From Gammaproteobacteria bacterium (GTDB lineage Bacteria; Pseudomonadota; Gammaproteobacteria; Pseudomonadales; Cellvibrionaceae), in assembly GCA_021151835.1 (NCBI GenBank), contig JAGKWO010000008.1, positions 62,001 through 126,000 of the forward strand: a stretch of 64,000 bases of DNA, read 5' to 3'. The notes beneath the pieces were generated by a model that worked only from the letters and a program-made list of their open reading frames with translations, made no database searches and had not been told where the DNA came from. A program made the position numbers and the translations under genes. This document shows, one piece after another, positions 8,503 through 16,081 of the stretch (position 1 is its first letter; the number at the start of each line of letters is the position of its first letter).

Positions 8503-11232
8503 ATGCCCCTGCATTACACATCAAGCTGTTCGTTAAACTATATGTCCAGGTTTTATCGTCATCGATTTCTATTGCATCGTGTTGTATTACGTGTTGTATT
8601 ACGTGTTGTATTAAAAGTACCGTTATTTATCCTCGCTTGTTCTTCCCCCGCTTTTGTTTATGGACAAAATACAACGGACGAAAAGCCACAAGTCACGGTT
8701 GATGAACAAATTGATGCAGCCGTTGATAGCTTGGCCGATGAGCCACCAGCCGCAGGCCGCACACAAGAATTGCTCGTGCGCGGCCAACAGGAAACACAAC
8801 CTGCAATAAATTTAAAAGATGTTCCACTTTCCGTATCGGTAGTAACCGGTGTTGAATTGGAAAAATTCAATACGCTCGATTTCCGCAACATCATCACCCG
8901 TATTGGCAATGTGCGTGCAACTTACACCAACCCGCAAGCGGGAAGCCTGATCTTACGCGGTGTTGGTTGGGCCAGTGGTGCGGGGCCGCTCGATCCGAGT
9001 GTCGGTGTGCGTGTGGACGGTGTCAGTTATGGTATCAGCGCGTTGGCGTCGTCATTAAATTATGTGGATATCGAATCAGTGGATGTAACGCGCGGTCCGC
9101 AAGGAACACTGGGTGGGAAAAATACCAGCCTCGGTGAAATTTCCATTAAAACCCGCGCGCCTTCATTTACACCCGATGCATACGCATCTATTACCTACGG
9201 CGATTTAAATACGATCAACACCACAGTGGCTGCCGGTGGCCCGGTGATTGATGATTTGCTTGCCTGGCGCGGCACATTTTTGCGTTCGCAGGCCGATGGT
9301 CCCTGGAAAAATCTGGATGACAAAAACTGGAGTTATAAAAATGAGGATCGCACCTTTGGTCGTGTGCAATTTTTATTAACACCGACGGAAGATTTCTCGG
9401 CGTTATTGAATTTGGAATACGCGCCGACCAGTAAGGAATTTTCCGATAACTATGTCAACTTTGCACGGCCTACACCAGCTTATTACGACTACAACGGTAC
9501 CGATGGAAAACCCATGCCGGTAAATATTGGTAACCAACCCGAAGGCCGGTTAGCGCGGCGCTGGTTTGCGCAAGAACAAAATTATGGGCCGGATAATTAT
9601 CTTGACGATAAAATCAATCGCTTGAGCCAGAACCCCAACAACTACGCATCCAAAGGCGCAGCGCTAACACTGGATTGGAATTTTTCCCATTATGCACTCA
9701 CATCAATCACCGCCTTTCGCGATTTTTATTTTGATTCCGGCGGCGGCCCGATTTCGGTGTTTGATATTGAGCGCTCACCATCAACCGGCCACGTTGAATA
9801 CGAACAACTCAGCCAGGAATTCCGTATCAGTTCCAACCGTGATGGCTTGGTAAATTATCAGGCCGGATTGTTTTATTTCCACAATGAAATCCCCGAGCGC
9901 TGGACCACGGCGCGGTTTGGTTCCGATGCCGGTGCCTATCACGCAACAACTGCCCAATATAATCGCCTGGATACTGACGGCAATGCCCGCATCCTGTTAC
10001 AAAATTCCCTTAGCCGTTTATTTACCAAAACCAAAGATGACATCGACAATACCAGCTCCGCGATCTACGCCAATGCAGACTGGAATTTTACCGAGGCATT
10101 TACCCTCACAACAGGATTGCGCATGACCCATGAAGAGCGCACAACCCGCTCATCGCGTTTTATTGTGGACTCAGGTTATGCACCGGAGTTAAATCCTGTA
10201 GCAATTAATAATGTGCAATTGCGCAGCCCTGCAGATCAACTCGCCAACGATAATTTCATCGCCCAAAAATATTTTGGTGTAGCGACATTTGCTGCACTTA
10301 ATTCTGTGCAAAAACAACAAGTCGCCGATGCCCGGCAAATTCGCCTTGCGCGTATCGGCGGGCTTTATAAAGAAGTGGACGCCGAACCTTTTGATGAATG
10401 GCTGCCTACGGCGGTAATAAGCCCGAGTTACAAACTTAACGATAATCAAACCGCGTATTTCTCCTGGCAGCACGGCGAGAAAGCGGGCATTTCGCAAATT
10501 GTTGGTGCAACGGCAGACGGTGGAAAATCGGCGCCGGTAAAATCTGAACGCAGCGATACGCTGGAGTTGGGATTGAAATCAGTAGTGCTTGATAATGATC
10601 TGGTAATTAATAGCGGCCTCTACGTACATCGCGTAAAAAATTATATCCAGCCCATGTTTTTTTACGATGAAGCGCAAACTATTTTTAATAAAGATGGTTT
10701 ACTCGCTTACACATCCGGGTTGGGAAATGTGCCGGAAGTGGAATCCAAAGGCGTGGAACTGGATGTGGTTTACACCGGCTTACCCAACACCAGTTTGCGT
10801 TTTGCCGGTGCCTATACCGATGCGGTTTATAAAGAATTTGAATTTCTCGCCAAGCCACTGGAATTGGGTGGTTCCGGTGATCCTTATTACGACGCAACCG
10901 GAAAAACCTTGCCCGGTTCTGCAAAATTTACCTTCAACATCGCTGCCGAATATTTATTACCTTTAAGCAACGGCAAGGAATTTCACAGCAATATCAATTA
11001 CCGTTATTCGAGCAAATACAACAACGATGTTTCACTTTCCCGTTATTCAGTGGTTGATGCCGCCGGTATTCTCGATCTCGCCGTCGGTATTGGCCGCAGC
11101 GATGGCTTGTTCGACGTAAACCTGATCGTCAAAAATGTTCTGGATACCGATTATGGCTTTTACGGCAACTGGAACACCTATTTCCCCAGCACCCCGCGTT
11201 GGGTTGGTATAGCGTTGAGTACGAATTTCTAA
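8503..11232 (+). CDS. TonB-dependent receptor, second of a tandem pair
   Basis: 909 residues from the ATG at 8503. The start context GAAGGATTGCTTATG parallels that of the first receptor, so I prefer it to 8431. It is collinear with the first receptor throughout: the DEPPAAGR segment, ELLVRGQ TonB box, plug (DVTRGPQGTLGGKNTSLG), QHGEKAGISQIVGAT in the barrel, and the end WVGIALSTNF with terminal Phe. The pair arose by duplication. The leader is unusually long (about 54 residues) and contains a threefold RVVL repeat coded by a 12-bp tandem repeat. The two genes probably share one transcript; the ligand is unknown. Confidence 0.88.
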   Translation: MPLHYTSSCSLNYMSRFYRHRFLLHRVVLRVVLRVVLKVPLFILACSSPAFVYGQNTTDEKPQVTVDEQIDAAVDSLADEPPAAGRTQELLVRGQQETQPAINLKDVPLSVSVVTGVELEKFNTLDFRNIITRIGNVRATYTNPQAGSLILRGVGWASGAGPLDPSVGVRVDGVSYGISALASSLNYVDIESVDVTRGPQGTLGGKNTSLGEISIKTRAPSFTPDAYASITYGDLNTINTTVAAGGPVIDDLLAWRGTFLRSQADGPWKNLDDKNWSYKNEDRTFGRVQFLLTPTEDFSALLNLEYAPTSKEFSDNYVNFARPTPAYYDYNGTDGKPMPVNIGNQPEGRLARRWFAQEQNYGPDNYLDDKINRLSQNPNNYASKGAALTLDWNFSHYALTSITAFRDFYFDSGGGPISVFDIERSPSTGHVEYEQLSQEFRISSNRDGLVNYQAGLFYFHNEIPERWTTARFGSDAGAYHATTAQYNRLDTDGNARILLQNSLSRLFTKTKDDIDNTSSAIYANADWNFTEAFTLTTGLRMTHEERTTRSSRFIVDSGYAPELNPVAINNVQLRSPADQLANDNFIAQKYFGVATFAALNSVQKQQVADARQIRLARIGGLYKEVDAEPFDEWLPTAVISPSYKLNDNQTAYFSWQHGEKAGISQIVGATADGGKSAPVKSERSDTLELGLKSVVLDNDLVINSGLYVHRVKNYIQPMFFYDEAQTIFNKDGLLAYTSGLGNVPEVESKGVELDVVYTGLPNTSLRFAGAYTDAVYKEFEFLAKPLELGGSGDPYYDATGKTLPGSAKFTFNIAAEYLLPLSNGKEFHSNINYRYSSKYNNDVSLSRYSVVDAAGILDLAVGIGRSDGLFDVNLIVKNVLDTDYGFYGNWNTYFPSTPRWVGIALSTNF
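8579..8615 (+). repeat. 12-bp tandem repeat inside the second receptor's leader
   Basis: Three near-identical 12-base units (GTTGTATTACGT twice, then GTTGTATTAAAA) code for RVVL-RVVL-RVVL-K in the hydrophobic part of the signal peptide. Loss or gain of a unit keeps the reading frame and changes the leader by four residues. The first receptor has nothing like it. Confidence 0.8.
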
Positions 11233-11256
11233 CCAGCTTTCAGCGTCTGACAATGG

Positions 11257-11289
11257 TTCCCGTATGAAGCTTACAGTGAATTACGGGAA
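11257..11289 (+). terminator. Possible hairpin terminator after the receptor pair
   Basis: An 8-bp perfect inverted repeat TTCCCGTA / TACGGGAA with a 17-base loop lies 25 bases past the stop of the second receptor. There is no T-tract, so intrinsic termination would be weak. It may instead mark the end of the mRNA. Confidence 0.35.
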
Positions 11290-11351
11290 AGTCCTTAAAT
11301 ATCAGTTAGATAAGCGCTTGAATGGCGTCCAAATCCCTTGAATTGCAGTGA

Positions 11352-11442
11352 ATCAACATTTTTATGCGCATAAAAATGTTGATGATTTCATTTTAATGCG
11401 CATAATTATGCTAATTAATGCATTTTTATGTGCATGAAAATG
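11352..11442. promoter_or_regulatory. Three evenly spaced 22-bp palindromes (candidate operator array)
   Basis: The three sites begin at 11357, 11389 and 11421, exactly 32 bp apart. Site 1 (CATTTTTATGCG and its complement) is a perfect palindrome that extends to 32 bp (11352-11383). Sites 2 and 3 are imperfect copies centred on ATGCGCAT and ATGTGCAT. A 32-bp period is about three helical turns, so all three face the same side of the DNA. They end 26 bases before the ATPase start and probably cover its promoter. No regulator gene for them is evident. Confidence 0.7.
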
Positions 11443-11468
11443 AATCTCACTGCACGCTCAGGACACTT

Positions 11469-12785
11469 ATGAGACGTTTATTGCTTGAAAAGCTGATCGG
11501 TTGGAAAGAACAGACGGAGCGAAAGCCTTTATTGATTGACGGAGCAAGGCAGACCGGTAAAACCTATTTATTGCGAGAGCTATTCGGGCGTGAATTCAAT
11601 AAAGTGCTGCACATCGATTTCCTGGCAAGCCCACAACTCGCCGACGCGTTTGCTGGCTCCCTCGTACCGGATGATGTGCTCTCTGGTCTGGAGTTGTTGA
11701 CCGGGCAAATTTTTGATCCCACAACAGATTTACTGATTCTGGATGAGATCGGTGAGTGCCCACGCGCAGTTACGGCGCTAAAATATTTTGCAGAAAACGC
11801 ACCGACCTGGTTTATCGCCGCGAGTGGTTCTAACATCGGTTTACTCAATTCATTTCCCGTCGGAAAAGTGGACCAGCACAACTTGCGGCCACTGACATTC
11901 AGGGAATTTTTATGGGCTGCCAATGAACCTGCACTTGTAAAAGCTTACGACTCACAAACCAATTCTGCCGCTGCCCATAGCAAACTCTTTGATAAATTAA
12001 CAGATTATTATTTCACCGGCGGTATGCCGGAGGCTGTGGCAACCTGGTTTAATAATGCTGAAAAAAGTATTGTCGAACGCATCAGTTCCGTACAAAAAGT
12101 TCACGCCGATTTAGTGCTCGGCTACAAACGCGATTTTGGTAAATACGCCGGCAAAGTGGATGCACAATTAATTGAAGCAGTATTTAACAATATCCCGTCG
12201 CAGTTAGCAGCAGTGATGGATGAATCGGTAAAACGGTTTAAATTTAAAGATATATCTGCGCGCAAATCGCGCTACGCGGAATTTGAAAGCCCAATTATTT
12301 GGCTGCACCAGTGCCGGCTGGCGTTAAGAAATTATCCAATAGAAGGTCATCCTAAATCACCCCTGGCGGCATCCCAAAAAGATAACATGGTGAAATTGTT
12401 TTTATTTGATGTCGGTTTGCTCAATCACATGCTCAATACCGGTTACAGGGAAATCAAGCAACAGGGATATGAATACAAAGGTTATATAGCAGAAAATTTT
12501 GTGCAACAGGAAGTTGCCGCACTCGGTATCGAACCAGGTTATTCCTGGGCGGACGCCCGGGCGGAAATTGAATTTATCATTGTGAATGAAGAGGGGTTGG
12601 TAGTTCCAATAGAGGTAAAAAGTGGAAAACGCACGCGCGCAAAATCCTTACAGTCTTACATTGCGAAATGTGAACCGCATAAAACAATAAAACTCACTGG
12701 CACACAGGGTTCTTCACAGCAGGAACAAACCCATATAGTTATGCCGCTGTATTACGCAGAATATATTCTTGATCGAATTAATTAA
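11469..12785 (+). CDS. AAA-family ATPase with C-terminal DUF4143 domain
   Basis: 438 residues from the ATG at 11469 (AGGA 6 bases upstream; the in-frame start at 11418 lies inside the operator-like palindromes). Walker A is GARQTGKT (25-32), Walker B is LLILDEIGE, and then comes the DUF4143 region. The last third keeps a PD-(D/E)xK-like core: YIAENFVQQE, then EIEFIIVNEEG and PIEVKSGK. These ATPases are common as solitary accessory genes in bacteria and archaea and their role is unknown. The gene stands alone. It converges on a small XRE regulator 37 bases away. Confidence 0.87.
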   Translation: MRRLLLEKLIGWKEQTERKPLLIDGARQTGKTYLLRELFGREFNKVLHIDFLASPQLADAFAGSLVPDDVLSGLELLTGQIFDPTTDLLILDEIGECPRAVTALKYFAENAPTWFIAASGSNIGLLNSFPVGKVDQHNLRPLTFREFLWAANEPALVKAYDSQTNSAAAHSKLFDKLTDYYFTGGMPEAVATWFNNAEKSIVERISSVQKVHADLVLGYKRDFGKYAGKVDAQLIEAVFNNIPSQLAAVMDESVKRFKFKDISARKSRYAEFESPIIWLHQCRLALRNYPIEGHPKSPLAASQKDNMVKLFLFDVGLLNHMLNTGYREIKQQGYEYKGYIAENFVQQEVAALGIEPGYSWADARAEIEFIIVNEEGLVVPIEVKSGKRTRAKSLQSYIAKCEPHKTIKLTGTQGSSQQEQTHIVMPLYYAEYILDRIN

Positions 12786-12793
12786 TGTTATGG

Positions 12794-12824
12794 AAAAAAA
12801 TCGCACGTAATATACGATTTTTTT
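12794..12824. terminator. Bidirectional terminator between ATPase and XRE genes
   Basis: AAAAAAATCG at 12794-12803 pairs with CGATTTTTTT at 12815-12824 around an 11-base loop. It has a T-tract on each strand, as expected between convergent genes. The stem is AT-rich, so the strength is uncertain. It overlaps the stop codon of the minus-strand XRE gene by two bases. Confidence 0.55.
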
Positions 12825-13071
12825 ATTCATCAAACTCAAACAAAACCTTTGCGGGTATTCCCAACGCTTTGGTAATTTTTTCCAGCGTATCAAAACCCGG
12901 CCCGTGGATACCGCGCTCCATATTACTGATCGATTCAATCGTCACACCTACCCGCTCCGCCAATTGTTCCTGAGTCAATTTGCTGGCTACACGGCATTGT
13001 TGCAGGCGTTTGCCGAACTGCTTTTTAAGTTGCACGGGATCATAACCTTTCATATCAATAAAGATACGCAT
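12823..13071 (-). CDS. Small XRE-family transcriptional regulator
   Basis: 82 residues from the ATG at 13071; a second ATG at 13053 is equally possible since neither has a clear ribosome site. Almost the whole protein is one Cro/CI helix-turn-helix: FGKRLQQCRVASKLTQEQLAERVGVTIESISNMERG, then LEKITKALGIPAKVLFEF. Two GAAG-N5-CTTC palindromes lie 6-42 bases upstream of the start, so autoregulation is likely. No toxin partner is adjacent on the same strand. The divergent small gene at 13165 could be the other regulated unit. Confidence 0.85.
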   Translation of the reverse strand: MRIFIDMKGYDPVQLKKQFGKRLQQCRVASKLTQEQLAERVGVTIESISNMERGIHGPGFDTLEKITKALGIPAKVLFEFDE

Positions 13072-13077
13072 GTTATG

Positions 13078-13112
13078 GAAGTTGAACTTCGTCTTTAACG
13101 AAGCTAGACTTC
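13078..13112. promoter_or_regulatory. Paired operator-like palindromes between divergent small genes
   Basis: Two 13-bp sites lie 22 bp apart: GAAGTTGAACTTC (13078-13090, perfect around its central base) and GAAGCTAGACTTC (13100-13112, near-perfect). Two helical turns between them suggest cooperative binding by an XRE dimer pair. They sit between the XRE gene (minus) and the small gene at 13165 (plus). The first sequence recurs inside a long palindrome at 18145-18183, and a relaxed version lies at 22684-22696. Confidence 0.6.
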
Positions 13113-13164
13113 GTATTTGGCGTGGATGATCATTAAGCAGCCAATTCAAGCTGGCGGAGGAGTT

Positions 13165-13395
13165 ATGAAGAAGACGGACAACACAGAAATGAATCTGGAT
13201 TTTTTGAAAAATTATGTGCTGGAAGACGAAATTTACCTGCAACTGGATAAGCTGCAAGCCTTAACTGCATTGCAGACATTGATGAATTCGGCGGAAGAGA
13301 CGCCTTATTCAAGGCAGCATCTTCAATGTTATTCATTGATCATGGAAGAGCATCTGCACAAATTGCGCGCATTGCTGAACCAATTATTTGATTGA
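13165..13395 (+). CDS. Small helical protein of unknown function
   Basis: 76 residues from the ATG at 13165, which has GGAGG 6 bases upstream; the in-frame ATG at 13117 lacks one. The protein is leucine- and glutamine-rich and probably all helical (EIYLQLDKLQALTALQTLMN, then YSLIMEEHLHKLRALLNQLF). I do not recognise the family. It is divergent from the XRE gene and shares the paired palindromes upstream, so it may belong to the same regulatory unit. It converges on the unknown gene at 13503. Confidence 0.6.
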   Translation: MKKTDNTEMNLDFLKNYVLEDEIYLQLDKLQALTALQTLMNSAEETPYSRQHLQCYSLIMEEHLHKLRALLNQLFD

Positions 13396-13410
13396 TTATT
13401 ATCGGAAAAA

Positions 13411-13441
13411 TAAAAAAGGTTGCCCCTTCACAGCGGCAACC
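13411..13441 (-). terminator. Intrinsic terminator after the 13503-13781 gene
   Basis: GGTTGCC (13418-13424) pairs with GGCAACC (13435-13441). On the minus strand the stem is followed by six T residues and an AT-rich run. It ends the minus-strand gene and, less strongly, the convergent plus-strand gene. Confidence 0.7.
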
Positions 13442-13502
13442 AAGGAGCCACTTCGAGTGATGTGACTTTATTCAGGAGCGTTAAGAAAAAATTTCAGGTG
13501 CG

Positions 13503-13781
13503 TCAGCAAGAGGAATTGTTGGGCGGTTCCATCTCACCGGGGCGCGTTTTATAAAGTTGTTGTTTAAAAGCGATCAATCGTTCACGAAGCTGATTGCTAT
13601 ACAAATCAACTCCGTGCTTGCCCGCCTGGTCCAGCGGCAAGTCGCGTCGGCTCAGGCAGCTAAGCAATTCGCATAACACGGCGCACTGCGCCTCCAGGTT
13701 TACAAAGTCATCGCATAGCCTGATCCACTGCTCATCGGCAGTCATGGAATCAGACGGATCCAGTGGATAGTTCGGCACCAT
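13503..13781 (-). CDS. Small unknown protein, paralogue of the 23417-23665 gene
   Basis: 92 residues with a ribosome site (GAGGGAGA) upstream of the ATG. The core LCDDFVNLEAQCAVLCELLSCL matches the spacing of YDDFTEFQSQCTFLCDAVVAL in the 82-residue protein coded at 23417-23665. Both continue with an Asp, a Gly near the middle, and an R-x(3)-F-x(2)-L-x(3)-R-type end. The conserved D-F and Q-C-x(3)-C pattern suggests a real domain, but I do not recognise it. A third, broken copy lies at 22311-22405. Function unknown. Confidence 0.65.
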   Translation of the reverse strand: MVPNYPLDPSDSMTADEQWIRLCDDFVNLEAQCAVLCELLSCLSRRDLPLDQAGKHGVDLYSNQLRERLIAFKQQLYKTRPGEMEPPNNSSC

Positions 13782-13970
13782 GCCAGCAAATCTCCCTCGG
13801 GCGCATTCGCACGTTTAACATTTGCACAACCAGCCACTTCCTATTACTTACCTGTCGCTTATCGTTTGCTTGTTTTTTGTTTATCTTGGTAAGCGTGTTT
13901 ATTTGTACATTTTAATATAGTTATGTTGATGAACAGATACTAGGTGATAACTACCATAGCTGTCAACCGT

Positions 13971-13989
13971 GTGAATCAGCCAGATTCAC
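13971..13989. promoter_or_regulatory. Inverted repeat upstream of XRE gene
   Basis: GTGAATC (13971-13977) and GATTCAC (13983-13989) form a perfect 7-bp inverted repeat with a 5-base spacer, ending 19 bases before the start of the XRE regulator at 14009. It is a likely autoregulatory operator. Confidence 0.45.
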
Positions 13990-14008
13990 CTGTATTCGGA
14001 TGATCGCC

Positions 14009-14407
14009 ATGGCAAAACCCGCCGTCACAGACCTGGACCGCCAAATTGGCAAGCGGCTCAAAGAAATTCGCGAACAAGCCGATGTCAGCGCCGGCACCCT
14101 GGCTAATGCCATAGGTTCCAGCCAGCAGCAAATTTCCCGCTATGAAAATGGCGAAAACAAGTTGAGCGCGTCCCAGTTATATTTACTTGCTAAATGTATG
14201 AATGTCCCGGTCTCCTGGTTCTTTCTAAACTGCAATCCGGAACAGCCCATCGAGCAGTTGATTAAAGAACCATCGCCACACTATTTGCGTCATATCATTG
14301 AAGAAGAAATCCAAACACTGCAAACCTTCTGGCCAAATCTGACGCAAAAACAGCGCACAACCTTATTGCGCGTGCTGGATTCTTACATGGAAAAACCCAC
14401 TGCATAA
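14009..14407 (+). CDS. XRE-family transcriptional regulator
   Basis: 132 residues from the ATG at 14009 (CGGA 9 bases upstream; an ATG at 14000 is an alternative). The N-terminal helix-turn-helix is clear: IGKRLKEIREQADVSAGTLANAIGSSQQQISRYENG. A C-terminal helical part (about 85-130, HYLRHIIEEEIQTLQTFWPN) probably dimerises. It resembles phage-repressor-like single regulators. There is no co-directional partner, and the next gene converges on it. Target unknown apart from probable self-control through the upstream inverted repeat. Confidence 0.85.
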   Translation: MAKPAVTDLDRQIGKRLKEIREQADVSAGTLANAIGSSQQQISRYENGENKLSASQLYLLAKCMNVPVSWFFLNCNPEQPIEQLIKEPSPHYLRHIIEEEIQTLQTFWPNLTQKQRTTLLRVLDSYMEKPTA

Positions 14408-14460
14408 AAGCAATCTGGTGAATTGCTTTTATGGAGCGATGAATTGAAGGGAATTGCAGA

Positions 14461-15249
14461 TTAGATAAGAAATTGCTGAAACAATTTATTCAATAATTCG
14501 ATATTTTTGTCTCTTTCAGGCTCGACCAATTTCAGTTCTTCGTAATGTGCGAGCATGGTTTCGATAAATTGATTCAGCACTGGTATTGCCGGTGCTATTT
14601 CCTTTTCCTGGCTTTGCTTTTTTCTTGTCAATAATAAATCTATTTCTGTATTAACTTCAGAATGCTCCGTTAATAACTCGCGCAATTTATGAAACTCAAT
14701 GGGTGCAGTTGAGTGATACTTCTCTAACCAAATAATAGAGAGTAGTGGTCGTAAAACATAAAAATATTTTTTAAGTGGAACAATATCTTCTTTGAGATAA
14801 CCACGGTAATTTGTTTTAGCCATACTACGATAGTGATAAACCCCCTTCACCGGCGAATAAACTTCAGGCAATAATGCCCGCGCCGCCGGCGCAAACACAC
14901 CATCATCCACATATACAATGGGCGATTGCAACCATTCCACAATGCCGGGGTTGGACCGCCACAACAATTGCAATGCCTTGCGCAAATCCCAACCGTTAAT
15001 ATCAATCTCATCCACAATCGGATATTCGATAACATCGCGTTTGTCTTCAAGGTCAATCGCCAGATACCAATCGCGCGGGTGCACATACACAAAACGCACA
15101 TCGTAATCACTGTTTGGCGACGCAAAACCCCAGGCGCGGCTGCCGGATTCCACCGCGAACAATACTTTTACATTATGTTCCACTTCAGCGGCTTTAATGC
15201 GTTTAAGAATTTCGGCATGGATATGCGGCGGGATTGCATCGTGGTTCAT
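14461..15249 (-). CDS. Predicted nucleotidyltransferase (polymerase-beta fold, COG3541 type)
   Basis: 262 residues, with AAGGAG 6 bases before the ATG. The nucleotidyltransferase signature is present: VESGSRAWGFASPNSDYDVRFVYV (about 32-55), with the G-S and D-x-D that bind nucleotide and metal, then a third acidic position in DEIDING. The C-terminal part is helical. Proteins of this group are widely annotated as predicted RNA-repair nucleotidyltransferases. A tRNA 2'-phosphotransferase gene (kptA) lies 2 kb away, though not in the same transcript. The substrate is unknown. Confidence 0.82.
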   Translation of the reverse strand: MNHDAIPPHIHAEILKRIKAAEVEHNVKVLFAVESGSRAWGFASPNSDYDVRFVYVHPRDWYLAIDLEDKRDVIEYPIVDEIDINGWDLRKALQLLWRSNPGIVEWLQSPIVYVDDGVFAPAARALLPEVYSPVKGVYHYRSMAKTNYRGYLKEDIVPLKKYFYVLRPLLSIIWLEKYHSTAPIEFHKLRELLTEHSEVNTEIDLLLTRKKQSQEKEIAPAIPVLNQFIETMLAHYEELKLVEPERDKNIELLNKLFQQFLI

Positions 15250-15447
15250 TACGGCTCCTTTTTACTATTGGCGCAAAAAATTATGGAATCGATGATAACT
15301 TTTTTCCCGCTAATAAACCCGGATTAATTGTGATTTCATTCACCCTGAGGCCCAGTGGTGCTGCCAACCAGTGAATTATTGCGCGCGCTAGTGGTCATCT
15401 CCTTACGTAGAAAAATTGTTAGCGAAGACCGCTATAAAGGAAAAATT

Positions 15448-15948
15448 ATGAACCTGTTGAAACACCTGCTAATTCTTCCGCTATTCATCCTGTTAATTAG
15501 CTGTGGCGATAAAAATGCTGAACAACAAATAGCGACAGATGCACCTGCGTCATCAACGGACGCCGAATTGATCAAATTAAAAGAATTGATCAATTTGCCG
15601 GTAAAGCCGGCCTGGGTAAAATGGGAATTAAATAAAGTAACCGAACCAACCGGCAAGCTTGATACCAATGATTGGAGCATCATCGCGCGTATGACGTTGG
15701 AAAAAAATGATATAAAAATCCTGGCCAATACCCAATTGCCCATCAAGGTTATGAAATTACCTGCTTACGCAGTAGAACCCTGGATGGAAGACCTTCTCGC
15801 CACCAATTTCAAGCTGGATGAAAACGGTGAATACAAACCCCTGGGTACAACATTAAGTGCGGAACAATTTTATCGCGATCCGTTGATAACCGGCGCTATC
15901 TACATGATCAGCGAAACGGAAATCCTGTTGTTTTTACAAACCGAATAA
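15448..15948 (+). CDS. Putative lipoprotein of unknown function
   Basis: 166 residues from the ATG at 15448 (AAGGA upstream). The earlier in-frame start at 15355 would bury the leader. The signal peptide ends in a lipobox LLIS-C (Cys19), followed by a Ser/Thr/Ala-rich linker. The mature part has no motif I recognise (INLPVKPAWVKWELNKV, then WSIIARMTLEKNDIKILA). It probably sits on the periplasmic face of a membrane. Single gene. Confidence 0.7.
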   Translation: MNLLKHLLILPLFILLISCGDKNAEQQIATDAPASSTDAELIKLKELINLPVKPAWVKWELNKVTEPTGKLDTNDWSIIARMTLEKNDIKILANTQLPIKVMKLPAYAVEPWMEDLLATNFKLDENGEYKPLGTTLSAEQFYRDPLITGAIYMISETEILLFLQTE

Positions 15949-15962
15949 TTTCAAACCTAGCT

Positions 15963-16062
15963 GTATGGAGTGTAACGCAATACGGGGTTTTTTGATTTTA
16001 AATAATCCATTTTCACTTATACAAAAGCAAACCCGTGTTGCGTTACACTCCATGCGGGCTAC
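15963..16062. repeat. Interspersed palindromic repeat (REP-like), inverted pair
   Basis: Two copies of the element at 359-393 lie head to head. GTATGGAGTGTAACGCAATA begins at 15963 and its near reverse complement TTGCGTTACACTCCATGC lies at about 16038-16055, running into GGGCTAC at 16056-16062. The arms (about 25 bp, 3 mismatches) flank a 45-base AT-rich spacer. Such inverted pairs are typical of REP/BIME elements. They lie between convergent genes and could also end transcription. Confidence 0.6.
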
Positions 16063-16081
16063 GCGTGCTATTTATCAATAA

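Noticed and set aside
11418..11468. Upstream start of the ATPase gene
   Set aside because: It would place the start inside the operator-like palindromes, and the ATG at 11469 has a good ribosome site.
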